The notes under the pieces are model-generated. The model was not told the origin of the DNA. It saw only the letters and a list, made by a program, of their open reading frames with translations, and did no database searches. The position numbers and the translations under genes were made by a program. This document shows, piece by piece, positions 7,983 to 16,434 of a stretch of DNA of 64,000 nucleotides. This DNA is from an uncultured Aquimarina sp. (GTDB taxonomy: Bacteria > Bacteroidota > Bacteroidia > Flavobacteriales > Flavobacteriaceae): the NCBI GenBank assembly GCA_947503135.1, contig CANNCQ010000001.1, positions 62,001 to 126,000 of the forward strand. Reading direction: 5' to 3'. The first letter of the stretch is position 1, and each line of letters begins with the position of its first letter.

Positions 7983-7994
7983 ATTACTCTTTTT
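7961..7994 (+). terminator. Possible terminator between converging genes
   Basis: AAAAAGAG (7961-7968) pairs with CTCTTTTT (7987-7994) around an 18-base loop that contains the stop codon of the methyltransferase gene. The stem is weak. It could act in both directions. Confidence 0.4.
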
Positions 7995-8020
7995 ATGGTG
8001 GTTAAATAAAACCTGTTTTT

Positions 8021-8509
8021 CTATTTTTCAGTCACACATCTTAAGCCAGCATTTCCAGGCTCCATCATAGTCATTGTTCCTGGAGAATTTGAATTTTCAG
8101 TAAAAACCCAAACAGCATCACTAGTTGACATAAGGGCACAACTACTATTAATATAATTTAACATCATTCCTGCTCCATCAACTGCTGTAATCAATTCAGA
8201 CATTTCTTGAGCAGTAGGTATTCTCCAGTCTGATCTTCCCCCAAATGTTAACTCATCACATTGAGTGGTAGGGTTAACAATTCCAGCAAAACAACCTGTT
8301 ACATCATTAATCCATACAAGGTTAGTTTCATTATCTAAAAGAGTTTCCATTTCCATAGCGGTAGCAAATTGAGCTTCAAATCGAGAAGAAGTCATCTCCA
8401 TATCCATGTCTTGCTCCATTCCTTCACTATTATCATTATCATCATTTCCACATGATATAGCTAACAGTAATAATGAGATTAAGCTAAAAGTTCTAACAAA
8501 ATTATTCAT
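8021..8509 (-). CDS. DUF1566 lipoprotein
   Basis: The protein has 162 residues. A lipoprotein signal (LLLAISCGND) is followed by an acidic, Met-rich linker, then a DUF1566/Lcl-like domain with LVWINDVTGC, WRIPTAQEM and a C-terminal GLRCVTE. Members are surface or periplasmic proteins of unclear function. A Crp/Fnr-type operator (8565-8580) with a minus-strand -7 element lies just upstream. Confidence 0.75.
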   Translation of the reverse strand: MNNFVRTFSLISLLLLAISCGNDDNDNSEGMEQDMDMEMTSSRFEAQFATAMEMETLLDNETNLVWINDVTGCFAGIVNPTTQCDELTFGGRSDWRIPTAQEMSELITAVDGAGMMLNYINSSCALMSTSDAVWVFTENSNSPGTMTMMEPGNAGLRCVTEK

Positions 8510-8564
8510 AAGTGTTTAGTATTAATTATTTACAGTAAAATTATAGTTTAAATACGATGAATCT

Positions 8565-8580
8565 TGTGACAAAAGTTACA
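8565..8580 (-). promoter_or_regulatory. Crp/Fnr-type operator (minus-strand promoter)
   Basis: TGTGAC-AAAA-GTTACA. On the minus strand the -7-like TAATTTTA (8536-8543) has the standard 37-bp offset. No such element exists in the plus direction, so it serves the DUF1566 lipoprotein and not the regulator gene at 8764. Confidence 0.65.
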
Positions 8581-8763
8581 TTGAGATAGGTTGTTCCAAA
8601 ATTTAATTTAGAATAATCAATTTCCCTTTTTACTTGTAGTTACAGTTAGTAATCTATAAATTTGATAGAGTAATAATTTGATTTATTGATATATTTATAA
8701 TCATTTTGATTTTAAAAAGAAAAAAGAGTTTTTAGTAAAACTGTAAAATAAAAAACATCAAAA

Positions 8764-9405
8764 TTGATAGAAGAAGCATTAGAAACTTATTTTCCGAAAT
8801 TGGCAAAAATGCCAGAACTTAAAGAAGAATTAATAGCAATAAGTAGTGTAAATACATTTGAGTCGGGTACTGTAATTCTAAAGCAGGGTGGATATGTCAA
8901 AGTTATACCATTATTAATTTCGGGATTGGCTAAGGTATTTAAAGAAGAGCCTGAAAACGGTAATGAGGTATTGCTTTACTATATTAAACCAGGGGAGAGT
9001 TGTATCATGTCTATGACTACGCTATTACATAATACAGCAAGCAAAGTAAAAGCTATTATAGAAGAAAAATCAGAGGTAGTATTAATTCCTGCAGATAAAG
9101 CATTACAAATCGCTAAAAAATATCCTCATTGGAATGAATTCATTTATGATTTATTCAACATGAAATTTGATGAATTACTTAGTGTAATTGAAATACTAAC
9201 TTTTTCGAAGAAAGATATAAGGTTACTCGAATATTTAAAAAAAGAAGCTAAAATAAAACACACTATTACATTGTATACAACACATCAGCATATTGCATAT
9301 GATTTGGGATCTTCTAGAGAAGTAATTTCTAGATTGCTTAAAAAATTAGAAGTAGACGGCTTTATTAAATTAGCTCAAGGTAGTGTTACTTTACTTTCTA
9401 ATTAA
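8764..9405 (+). CDS. Crp/Fnr-family transcription regulator
   Basis: The protein has 213 residues. The N-terminal half has the cyclic-nucleotide-binding-like beta roll (SGTVILKQGGYVKVIPLLISGLAKVF, PGESCIMSMTTLL). The C-terminal half is a winged HTH with TTHQHIAYDLGSSREVISRLLKKLEVDGFI. Cyclic-nucleotide-binding residues are not evident. Cys81 in PGESC is a candidate redox or ligand site. The only start giving the full N-terminus is a TTG at 8764; the first in-frame ATG would remove 15 residues. It is the only regulator of this type in the window and the natural candidate to bind the ten TGTAAC-N4-GTTACA palindromes in 1-19.1 kb. No such site has the right spacing before its own gene. Confidence 0.88.
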   Translation: MIEEALETYFPKLAKMPELKEELIAISSVNTFESGTVILKQGGYVKVIPLLISGLAKVFKEEPENGNEVLLYYIKPGESCIMSMTTLLHNTASKVKAIIEEKSEVVLIPADKALQIAKKYPHWNEFIYDLFNMKFDELLSVIEILTFSKKDIRLLEYLKKEAKIKHTITLYTTHQHIAYDLGSSREVISRLLKKLEVDGFIKLAQGSVTLLSN

Positions 9406-9410
9406 TCACA

Positions 9411-10280
9411 TTATTTTTCCTTAAACCCAAAAGTGTTTTGTTTAATAAAATCTTTAGGGAATTTATTATCCCCTTTAAAACCTATTTCTATAGTTCCGCT
9501 ATCTTCAGGAATGTAGTTTGTCTTAAAAATATAATCCCAAAGACTTAAACTAATTCCAAAATTCACTCCATGTTTGCCTTTAGGTAAATAATAAGCGTGA
9601 TGATATAAATGCATTACAGGGTTGTTAATTATATATTTTAATGGCCCCCAAGTAATTTTAATATTAGAGTGGTTAAAATGACCAATGGTAATAGCAATAA
9701 AGTGAACTATATAAGCTTGTTCAGGTTCAAACCCAAACAAGATCATTACCGCAAATGTTTTTAATGGTTTGTACAGAATGTTTTCCATCCAGTGGTAACG
9801 TAAGTGTGCTGCAAATCCCATTTCTTTGACACTATGGTGTACCTGATGGAATTTCCATAGGAAGCGGTATTTGTGTAAAAGTGTGTGTGTAAACCATTGC
9901 ACTAAGTCTAGTATCACAAAGAAAACAAATAATTCAACCCAAACAGACCATCCTGTTGGATCAAATAATGCAATTAATTTATTTGTAATACCAATATCTG
10001 CAAAACCTAATTGAAGTAATTTGTAAAAACCGCTAATAGCTACAGAAAAGAGAAAGAAGTTAAAAAACATATAAAAACCATCTAACCAGAAATCTTTTCT
10101 AAAAACGGACTGTTCCTTTCTCCAAGGAAATACGATCTCTAAAAACCATACAAAAAGAGAGATCACAATAAGCCCATAAAAATAATTTGTGTACCAAGGA
10201 ACTTCAAATAAAATTGATTTCCAAGTCCAGTCAACAGTACCTAAAAAGGCATTCTTAAAACCATTTATATACTTTTCCAT
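9411..10280 (-). CDS. Sterol desaturase/fatty acid hydroxylase family membrane protein
   Basis: The protein has 289 residues with four or more hydrophobic segments. Histidine clusters typical of di-iron membrane hydroxylases are HTLLHKYRFLWKFHQVHH, HFNHSN and HLYHHAYY. It probably hydroxylates or desaturates a lipid. The substrate is unknown. It lies 10 bp downstream of the lipoprotein gene at 10291 and would share its promoter and the operator at 10861. Confidence 0.8.
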   Translation of the reverse strand: MEKYINGFKNAFLGTVDWTWKSILFEVPWYTNYFYGLIVISLFVWFLEIVFPWRKEQSVFRKDFWLDGFYMFFNFFLFSVAISGFYKLLQLGFADIGITNKLIALFDPTGWSVWVELFVFFVILDLVQWFTHTLLHKYRFLWKFHQVHHSVKEMGFAAHLRYHWMENILYKPLKTFAVMILFGFEPEQAYIVHFIAITIGHFNHSNIKITWGPLKYIINNPVMHLYHHAYYLPKGKHGVNFGISLSLWDYIFKTNYIPEDSGTIEIGFKGDNKFPKDFIKQNTFGFKEK

Positions 10281-10290
10281 AAATAATAAA

Positions 10291-10803
10291 TTAAAAAAGA
10301 CAATTTTTAGGAAGTGGTTGTTGTCTTGCTAAATTGTTTGCAAAGTCTATTGTAACGGTGTCTTTTGTAAAACCAGTTGAGACTGACCCTCTAAATACAG
10401 TTGTACCATATCCTGAAGTATTCATATGTGCTCTTACAATCACAACTTGATTCTCTGTTATAGATACAGCTCCTCCAGATCGAACAAAAGGTTGCTCGTT
10501 TACGTGACTATGACCTAATATTCTTCTGTAAATTAGTGTGTTGCCATCTTCAGTGATAACTTCCCACCAATTTGCGTATTGTTTGCACCCAGTATCGGGA
10601 CTAGATATCCCAACGTTAAAGGTGTAGTTTTCTGTATTTCCAGAAGAAGACACACTTATAATACTTGCCATAGGGTTTGTATTGTTTTTCTCCTGTATTT
10701 GTTCCTCCTCTTGTTCCCGTACTTCTTCTTGGTTTTTATTGTCGTCACTAGAACAGCTTGTTAAGAATAATAAAGAACTAAATAGTATGGATATTAAATT
10801 CAT
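10291..10803 (-). CDS. Lipoprotein of unknown function
   Basis: The protein has 170 residues. A lipoprotein signal (LLFLTSCSSDD) and an acidic Glu/Gln-rich linker are followed by a beta-rich domain (NYTFNVGISSPDTGC, WWEVITEDG, SVSTGFTKDTVTIDFAN). I do not recognise the family. It is the first gene of the unit that includes the hydroxylase and has a minus-strand Crp/Fnr-type operator upstream. Confidence 0.7.
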   Translation of the reverse strand: MNLISILFSSLLFLTSCSSDDNKNQEEVREQEEEQIQEKNNTNPMASIISVSSSGNTENYTFNVGISSPDTGCKQYANWWEVITEDGNTLIYRRILGHSHVNEQPFVRSGGAVSITENQVVIVRAHMNTSGYGTTVFRGSVSTGFTKDTVTIDFANNLARQQPLPKNCLF

Positions 10804-10860
10804 ATCGGTTTTATTTTAATATACGTTTCGTTAAAAATAAATAATACAAATTTCACATAA

Positions 10861-10876
10861 AGTAACAATTGTTACA
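10861..10876 (-). promoter_or_regulatory. Crp/Fnr-type operator (minus-strand promoter)
   Basis: AGTAAC-AATT-GTTACA overlaps the stop codon of the methyltransferase gene. The minus-strand -7-like TATTTTTA at 10832-10839 has the standard 37-bp offset to the lipoprotein start at 10803. Confidence 0.6.
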
Positions 10877-11462
10877 TCTTCTTCAAGACAAGTGTTGTCA
10901 TTGCTCTTTTATCTTCAACATTAGTTGTTTTTACAGGTTCTATAAGTTCTAAGTTATAATTTTCTGTAATATTTTTAATATGCTCTCTTGTGATAAAAAA
11001 TGTTCCTACTCTATTAGTTTGGCTCTCTTTTAAATAAGGTGTATTACCATCAAGACCAATGTCTGACCCCATTCTTATTAATAGAGTTCCTTGAGGTTTT
11101 AATACTCTCACCAGTTCTGAAAACATCATAAAAAAATGTTTTTCGCTTTCCGCGAAATGTAATACGGCACTACATATGATATGGTCAAATTCATTTTCGC
11201 CGTAAGGCAAAGTATCTAGATTGCCTACTTGAAAGTTATTAGCAAATTTTGGGTACATCAACTTAGCATTTTCAAGACGCTCTATATCAGAATCAATACC
11301 AGAAATTTTATAGTTATTTGCATAGAACCATTTTAAATTTCTTCCTTCTGCACACCCAGCGTCAAGAATAGTTTCATTAGGTGCGTATCTATTTTTTAAA
11401 ATTTGGTCAATTAAATAGATGTCTATTTTTCCAAGTGTAGCTTGTGTTTCTGTATAATTCAT
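10872..11462 (-). CDS. Class I SAM-dependent methyltransferase
   Basis: The protein has 196 residues. The SAM motif ILDAGCAEGRNLKWF, then ISGIDSDIERL, and the post-motif FDHIICSAVLHF identify a Methyltransf_11-type enzyme. The substrate is unknown. The region around 11145-11160 holds a degenerate copy of the CGCTTTCGCGAAA palindrome within the coding sequence. It is divergent from the YncE-like gene. Confidence 0.78.
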   Translation of the reverse strand: MNYTETQATLGKIDIYLIDQILKNRYAPNETILDAGCAEGRNLKWFYANNYKISGIDSDIERLENAKLMYPKFANNFQVGNLDTLPYGENEFDHIICSAVLHFAESEKHFFMMFSELVRVLKPQGTLLIRMGSDIGLDGNTPYLKESQTNRVGTFFITREHIKNITENYNLELIEPVKTTNVEDKRAMTTLVLKKM

Positions 11463-11480
11463 TTGAGTTTATTTATTGCT

Positions 11481-11496
11481 TGTGACAAATGTCACA
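11481..11496 (+). promoter_or_regulatory. Crp/Fnr-type operator
   Basis: TGTGAC-AAAT-GTCACA, a perfect palindrome core. The -7 element TACTTTTG (11518-11525) matches TAnnTTTG and has the 37-bp offset in the plus direction only, so it serves the YncE-like gene. Confidence 0.72.
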
Positions 11497-11553
11497 GCAC
11501 ATAAAGGTAGTTTAAAATACTTTTGGCATATAGAAACTTAAAAAGAACTCATT

Positions 11554-12597
11554 ATGAAAACAAAATTTTTAGTATCAGTAGTTTTAGGAGCATGTTTATT
11601 TTTCACAAACTGTTCTGATGATGATAATCAAGCTCCATCAACACCTGAATCAGAAGAAATCCCTATGACACCTATGGCTGTAAACGAAGAGGTAGTAATC
11701 TCGGCTAATAGAGGAAGTGGAGATATCACTTTTATAAATGCAACAACTAATAATATTCTAGAAACGGTTAATATTCCTGAGTCTGAGCCTATGTATGTTG
11801 TATATGTTGAACAAACAGATAAAATTTATGTTGGAGATAGAGCTAAAAATGTTGTTCATGTTATTAGCCCTGAGACAAGAACAGTAATGAGCGAAATCCC
11901 TGTTGGAAAAGGTGTTTTTCACATGTGGGCAAATAGTCAGGGTACACAATTATGGGTGAATAATGATATAGATAATACTACATCAGTTATTGATTTGTCT
12001 AATAATACAGTTATTGAAACTATAGACCTAGGTGCTAAACCGCATGATGTATTTATTACGGAAGATGGTTCTAGAGCATTTATTTCTATTTTATTGGGAG
12101 ATGAGACTGTTCCTGATGAAATCTTTATGTTCAATGCTATGACATACGAAATGATGGGATCAAGAACAGTAGGTGATGATCCACACTTATTTCATATTCC
12201 TACTTCAAATAAGCTATTTGTTCCTTGTCAAGAAGGAGGTACTTTCGTTTTTGATGAAAATTTTATGGAAGTAGCAAACATACCTGTTGATGGCTCACAT
12301 GGGGTATTTTCGAGAGATAATCAAAATATTTATATAACAGATTTACCTGGTGCAGAATTGTACACAATTAATGCTATGACCAACGAAGTTGTAGGTATGC
12401 CATTAGCTACTACTGTTAATATTCCACATAACCTTACCGTAAATGCAGATAACACTAAAGTATTTGTAACTCATTCAGGAATGATGGCTGATAAATTAAC
12501 AATTTATAATGCATCTAATGGGCTTATGTTAAGTGAAACATTAACAGTAGGAACAAATCCGTTTGGAATCGTATATTACACTAGACAAACAAACTAA
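11554..12597 (+). CDS. YncE-like beta-propeller lipoprotein
   Basis: The protein has 347 residues. A lipoprotein signal (CLFFTNCSDDD) precedes an Asp/Glu/Pro linker and a seven-bladed-type propeller made of repeats such as KIYVGDRAKNVVHVI, QLWVNNDIDNTTSVID and NIYITDLPGAELYTI (YVTN/YncE family). It is probably periplasmic or surface-bound and could bind a small ligand or metal. A Crp/Fnr-type operator lies just upstream. Confidence 0.82.
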   Translation: MKTKFLVSVVLGACLFFTNCSDDDNQAPSTPESEEIPMTPMAVNEEVVISANRGSGDITFINATTNNILETVNIPESEPMYVVYVEQTDKIYVGDRAKNVVHVISPETRTVMSEIPVGKGVFHMWANSQGTQLWVNNDIDNTTSVIDLSNNTVIETIDLGAKPHDVFITEDGSRAFISILLGDETVPDEIFMFNAMTYEMMGSRTVGDDPHLFHIPTSNKLFVPCQEGGTFVFDENFMEVANIPVDGSHGVFSRDNQNIYITDLPGAELYTINAMTNEVVGMPLATTVNIPHNLTVNADNTKVFVTHSGMMADKLTIYNASNGLMLSETLTVGTNPFGIVYYTRQTN

Positions 12598-12599
12598 AA

Positions 12600-12686
12600 T
12601 TGAAAAATAACAAAGCTTTAAAATTAATAGCTGTCTGCCTTATTTGTATGGCATTATTTATAGCTCTTTATTTTATATTAGATTAA
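12600..12686 (+). CDS. Possible 28-aa single-span membrane protein
   Basis: A TTG-initiated frame begins just after the YncE-like stop. It encodes a basic N-terminus (KNNKALK) and one hydrophobic helix (LIAVCLICMALFIALYFIL). The position inside the operon and the clean membrane profile support it; the non-ATG start and the small size count against it. Confidence 0.4.
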   Translation: MKNNKALKLIAVCLICMALFIALYFILD

Positions 12687-12707
12687 GCTACATAAATAAA
12701 TAATATT

Positions 12708-12914
12708 ATGAAAAAAAACATGGGCGGTGCAGACCGCATAATCAGACTAGTTTTAGCAGCCTTAGTAGGAGTGTTATACTGGCAAGGAATTATTGAAGGG
12801 ACTTTAGCATATGTGTTAATTGCAGCTGCAGGGATATTTACTTTAACAAGTTTTATAAGTTTTTGCCCCTTATATTCTTTAGTTGGTTTGAATACTTGTA
12901 AAGTAAAGAATTAA
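12708..12914 (+). CDS. DUF2892 membrane protein
   Basis: The protein has 68 residues and two membrane segments. The pattern MGGADRIIRLVLA ... FISFCPLYSLVGLNTC is typical of DUF2892, the membrane part often fused to rhodanese domains (as in YgaP). Here it stands alone in a sulfur-related neighbourhood. The family function is not settled. Confidence 0.82.
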   Translation: MKKNMGGADRIIRLVLAALVGVLYWQGIIEGTLAYVLIAAAGIFTLTSFISFCPLYSLVGLNTCKVKN

Positions 12915-12932
12915 TAGTAATAGTTTGCTAAC

Positions 12933-12967
12933 AAAAAGGGTAGTTAATATATTTAATTACCCTTTTT
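12933..12967 (+). terminator. Rho-independent terminator
   Basis: AAAAAGGGTAGTTAA pairs with TTAATTACCCTTTTT around a short loop, with flanking A and T runs; it can act in both directions. It ends the YncE/DUF2892 unit. Confidence 0.75.
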
Positions 12968-12975
12968 GAGCTTTG

Positions 12976-12991
12976 TGTAACTAAAGTTACA
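12976..12991 (+). promoter_or_regulatory. Crp/Fnr-type operator in a 32-bp perfect palindrome
   Basis: TGTAAC-TAAA-GTTACA. Symmetry extends from 12968 to 12999, with 14-bp arms beginning GAGCTTTG. The -7-like TATATTTA (13013-13020) has the standard offset. It serves the sulfide:quinone reductase-like gene. Confidence 0.75.
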
Positions 12992-13045
12992 CAAAGCTCA
13001 TTTTTATCACGCTATATTTATTTAAATAATAAATGTTAAGCAGAA

Positions 13046-14308
13046 ATGGCATCACATTATCAAATTTTAATCATAGGAGGAGGAACAGCAGGAATCATGA
13101 CAGCAGCTCAACTTCAAAAAAAAAAGAAGTCTAAAAGTATTGCTATTATAGATCCAGCCGATACGCATTATTATCAACCAGCGTGGACACTGGTGGGGGC
13201 TGGTGCTTATGATTATAAAAAAACGGGTAGACCAATGTCTAGTTTAATACCTGAAGGAGTTAAATTGATTAAAGACTTTGCTACAAGCTTTGATGCAGAT
13301 AACAACTCTATTAGCACAAAGTACTCTGGAGTAATAACTTACGATTACTTGGTAGTTTCACCAGGCTTAATAATGGCTCCTGAACTAATAGAAGGATTAC
13401 CCGAAGCGTTAGAAAAAGGTATAGTATGTAGTAATTATACAGACCCAGAACATACTTGGAAGAAAATAAAAAACTTTAAAGGTGGTAATGCGGTATTCAC
13501 CCAGCCAACTACTCCAATTAAATGTGGAGGAGCTCCACAAAAAATAGCTTATTTAGCAGCTGATTATTTCAAGAAAAATAATCTTTCAAGTAAAACAAAC
13601 GTGATTTTTGCTACTCCAGGAAGCGTAATTTTTGGTGTAAAACCTATCAAAGAAACGTTGATGAAAGTTATTCATAGATATGGAATGCATTTTAAACCTT
13701 TTTACGCTCCTTTCAAAATAGATTCAGAGAAGAAAATAGTTTATTTTAAAAATACGGCACCCGAAGAGAATAAATGTGTTATCATGGAAGATAATACATT
13801 AAACAAAAAGTTAACAGGAGATACAATAATTGAAATGCCTTTCGATATGTTACATCTCGCTCCTCCTCAAACTGCGCCTAAATTTGTAAAAGAATCTAAT
13901 TTAGTAAACGAAGCTGGGTGGTTAGATGTAAATCATCATACATTACAACATAACAAATATTCCAATATTTTTGGACTTGGAGATGTTGCGGCATTGCCAA
14001 CAGCAAAAACTGGTGCAGCTATTAGAAAGCAAGTTCCTGTTGTAGTTGACAATATTTCTTTATTAATAGAGCATAATAAAATAGGAACAAAGTCATATAA
14101 TGGATACTCTTCGTGTCCTTTAGTTACAGGTTATGGAAAAATGGCCTTAGCAGAATTCGATTACGAAGGTAATTTTACACCCGATCCTAAATTAAAACAG
14201 ATGCTTGTTTTTGATAGTTCAAAAGAACATTGGAGACTATGGATGCTTAAAAAATTTGGTTTACCATATTTGTATTGGAATAAGATGATGAAAGGTGAAA
14301 ATGTATAG
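13046..14308 (+). CDS. sqr: Sulfide:quinone oxidoreductase-like flavoprotein
   Basis: The protein has 420 residues. An FAD-binding GGGTAG (11-16) starts the protein and NIFGLGDVAALP marks the second dinucleotide motif. Cysteines C128 (IVCSNY), C160 (PIKCGGAP) and C357 (YSSCPLVTGYGK) match the three redox positions of sulfide:quinone reductases. The likely reaction is oxidation of sulfide to sulfane sulfur with electrons to the quinone pool at the cytoplasmic membrane face. This would feed persulfide to the dioxygenase and the rhodaneses nearby, and electrons to cytochrome bd. It has its own Crp/Fnr-type operator and a terminator behind it. Confidence 0.85.
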   Translation: MASHYQILIIGGGTAGIMTAAQLQKKKKSKSIAIIDPADTHYYQPAWTLVGAGAYDYKKTGRPMSSLIPEGVKLIKDFATSFDADNNSISTKYSGVITYDYLVVSPGLIMAPELIEGLPEALEKGIVCSNYTDPEHTWKKIKNFKGGNAVFTQPTTPIKCGGAPQKIAYLAADYFKKNNLSSKTNVIFATPGSVIFGVKPIKETLMKVIHRYGMHFKPFYAPFKIDSEKKIVYFKNTAPEENKCVIMEDNTLNKKLTGDTIIEMPFDMLHLAPPQTAPKFVKESNLVNEAGWLDVNHHTLQHNKYSNIFGLGDVAALPTAKTGAAIRKQVPVVVDNISLLIEHNKIGTKSYNGYSSCPLVTGYGKMALAEFDYEGNFTPDPKLKQMLVFDSSKEHWRLWMLKKFGLPYLYWNKMMKGENV

Positions 14309-14331
14309 TAACCAGTCAAATTGAAATATTA

Positions 14332-14367
14332 AGGGCGAATTTCTAAAAAGAGGTTCGCCTTTTTTTT
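14332..14367 (+). terminator. Rho-independent terminator
   Basis: GGCGAA / TTCGCC stem (14334-14339 with 14354-14359) followed by an eight-T run, behind the flavoprotein gene. Confidence 0.75.
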
Positions 14368-14407
14368 AGATTAGTGTTTTTTAATCTAAAATTAAAAAGT
14401 AACACCA

Positions 14408-14863
14408 ATGAAAAAGACAAGCAAGGATTATGTATACGTAGGTATTCAGTTTATGCTATTTGCGGTTTATATAATTCCTATAAACATAATAACTTTTGTT
14501 AATGGAACCGCCTTTAATATAATTGGTGTCATACTACTCACCTTAGGCGTTTTAATGAGTTTGTTAAGTATAATTCAACTAAATAAAAATCTATCACCAT
14601 TTCCTACACCTGTTACTGGAGGTGAGCTTATTGAGACAGGACTTTATAAATATATAAGACACCCTATTTACACTAGTATATTGCTGACATTCTTAGGATA
14701 TAGTCTTTACGTAGGGTCTGGATATAAAATTCTTATAACGATATTTTTACTCATTTTGTTTTTCTACAAATCCAGATATGAAGAAAAAAAACTTTCTTCA
14801 GTTTTTTCTGGGTATACAGAGTATATTAAAAAAACGGGCAGATTTCTTCCCAAAGCCTTTTAG
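14408..14863 (+). CDS. Isoprenylcysteine/phospholipid methyltransferase-like membrane protein
   Basis: The protein has 151 residues with about four membrane segments. The C-terminal pattern LIETGLYKYIRHPIYTSI, then RYEEKKL and GYTEYIKKTGRFLP, is that of the ICMT/PEMT membrane methyltransferase superfamily. The substrate is unknown. It lies between the SQR-like gene and the peroxiredoxin gene without a recognisable operator of its own. Confidence 0.75.
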   Translation: MKKTSKDYVYVGIQFMLFAVYIIPINIITFVNGTAFNIIGVILLTLGVLMSLLSIIQLNKNLSPFPTPVTGGELIETGLYKYIRHPIYTSILLTFLGYSLYVGSGYKILITIFLLILFFYKSRYEEKKLSSVFSGYTEYIKKTGRFLPKAF

Positions 14864-14928
14864 AATGTAATAGTCTAATTGTTTGTAAGAGTATTTTAAG
14901 ATGTTAAAAAAAGTTAATTATAATCCTA

Positions 14929-14944
14929 TGTAACACAGGTTACA
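14929..14944 (+). promoter_or_regulatory. Crp/Fnr-type operator
   Basis: TGTAAC-ACAG-GTTACA with -7-like TAAATTTA at 14966-14973, standard offset. It serves the peroxiredoxin gene. Confidence 0.72.
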
Positions 14945-15009
14945 GTGAGAGCTTTGTTTATAGTTTAAATTTATACCATATTAAATAATTGATAATTAAA
15001 AACTATAAA

Positions 15010-15675
15010 ATGAATAACGAAAACTTATCACAGGAACAAATTATTTCAATGCCAAGAATAGGTGACACAGCTCCAGATTTTGAAGCGGTGACTACAAAAG
15101 GAAACATTAAAATGTCTGAATTTGCAAAAGAAAAGTGGACGGTAATGTTTTCTCACCCAGCAGATTTTACTCCAGTTTGTACTACTGAAATGAGTGGTTT
15201 TGCGCAGCGAAAGGGAGAGTTTGATGCCCTTAACACAGAACTTTTAGGACTGAGTATCGATAGTATTCACGCTCATTTAGGTTGGGTACAAAATGTAAGA
15301 GAAAACACAGGTGTTTATTTTGACTTCCCAATCATAGCAGATATTGATATGAAAGTATCAAAGCTATATGGAATGTTACAACCTAACGAAAGCGAGACAG
15401 CAGCAGTAAGAGCGGTATTCTTTATTGACCCATCTAAAAAGATACGCCTGGTTATGTACTACCCACTTAATGTAGGTCGTAATATGGATGAAATTCTTCG
15501 CGCCTTAGACGCATTACAAATGTCTGATAAGCACAAAGTAGCAATGCCGTTAGATTGGAAACGTGGTGATAAAGCAATTTGTCCAGCACCAAAATCATTA
15601 GACGCTCTAAACGAACGATTAGCAGATGATTCTATAGAAAAAATCACTTGGTATCTTGCAAAAAAAGATATCTAA
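15010..15675 (+). CDS. 1-Cys peroxiredoxin (Prx6 type)
   Basis: The protein has 221 residues from the ATG at 15010 (a TTG at 14989 is in frame but unlikely). The catalytic motif HPADFTPVCTTE has peroxidatic C57. The long C-terminal domain and the RAVFFIDPSKKIR and MPLDWKRGDKAICPAP segments are of the Prx6 subfamily. It reduces peroxides and possibly persulfides in the cytoplasm. It has its own operator and terminator and is followed by dps. Confidence 0.9.
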   Translation: MNNENLSQEQIISMPRIGDTAPDFEAVTTKGNIKMSEFAKEKWTVMFSHPADFTPVCTTEMSGFAQRKGEFDALNTELLGLSIDSIHAHLGWVQNVRENTGVYFDFPIIADIDMKVSKLYGMLQPNESETAAVRAVFFIDPSKKIRLVMYYPLNVGRNMDEILRALDALQMSDKHKVAMPLDWKRGDKAICPAPKSLDALNERLADDSIEKITWYLAKKDI

Positions 15676-15683
15676 AACAGAAC

Positions 15684-15717
15684 TAAGGGCTTTACGTAAT
15701 AGTACTAAAGCCCTTTT
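15684..15717 (+). terminator. Rho-independent terminator
   Basis: AAGGGCTTTA and TAAAGCCCTT arms with an 11-base loop, followed by T6, between the peroxiredoxin and dps genes. Confidence 0.8.
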
Positions 15718-15737
15718 TTAATCTTAAATAATAAATT

Positions 15738-16211
15738 ATGAAAAAGATAAACAACATTGGTTTAGATGATAAAGCATCACAAATCACCGCAGTACAATTG
15801 AATGATCTACTTTCTAATTATCAATTATTCTATATGAATTTAAGAGGATTTCATTGGAATATTAAAGGAAAAAAATTCTTTGAATTACATCTAAAGTTTG
15901 AAGAACTTTATAATGACGCTTTAATTAAAGTAGATGAAATCGCAGAGCGTGTACTTACATTAAGCGCAATACCATTACATTCTTTTAAAAAATATCTAGA
16001 GATCTCAGAGATTAAGCCAGCAGAGAATGTAACAGATGGAGAAGTTGCTATAGATAGTATTCTAGAAGCTCTAAAAACGTTACTTGGTAAAGAAAGAATG
16101 ATTTTATCTATTGCCGCAGATGCTAATGACGAAGGTACAGTAGCCTTGATGAGTGATTATATCGTACAACAAGAAAAACTTGTATGGATGCTTTCTGCGT
16201 ATTGTGACTAG
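15738..16211 (+). CDS. dps: Dps ferritin-like DNA-protection protein
   Basis: The protein has 157 residues, normal for Dps. The ferroxidase signature NLRGFHWNIKG followed by HLKFEELYNDALIKVDEIAER gives the usual inter-subunit iron ligands. It stores iron and removes peroxide in the cytoplasm. It lies 20 bp behind the peroxiredoxin terminator. No Crp/Fnr-type palindrome is present directly before it, so it may depend on read-through or an unseen promoter. Confidence 0.9.
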   Translation: MKKINNIGLDDKASQITAVQLNDLLSNYQLFYMNLRGFHWNIKGKKFFELHLKFEELYNDALIKVDEIAERVLTLSAIPLHSFKKYLEISEIKPAENVTDGEVAIDSILEALKTLLGKERMILSIAADANDEGTVALMSDYIVQQEKLVWMLSAYCD

Positions 16212-16368
16212 TTCAATTATTTTTACGCTTTTGTGAAAGCTTAATTTTCTAATCATCCATCTCAAATAGATACAAACTAAGGCAAAAATAAAGAGCAAAA
16301 ACTTTATTGAAAGCGACCTATATTACACAAAGAAAAAAAAGAAAAAAAAGAAAAAAAATATCCCTATA

Positions 16369-16384
16369 TGTAACCTGAGTTACG
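16369..16384 (+). promoter_or_regulatory. Crp/Fnr-type operator of the cytochrome bd operon
   Basis: TGTAAC-CTGA-GTTACG with a perfect -7 element TAAATTTG (16406-16413), 37-bp offset; cydA starts at 16435. An A-rich tract with AAAAAAAG repeats (16330-16360) lies just upstream. Confidence 0.78.
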
Positions 16385-16434
16385 CAAACAAGTGCATTAA
16401 TTTTTTAAATTTGTTCAGAAATTATAATACGACT

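Noticed and set aside
12976..12991. Treating the 32-bp palindrome as a terminator
   Set aside because: It has no T run, carries the operator core found at nine other places, and has a -7 element at the standard distance. A separate terminator already lies at 12933-12967.
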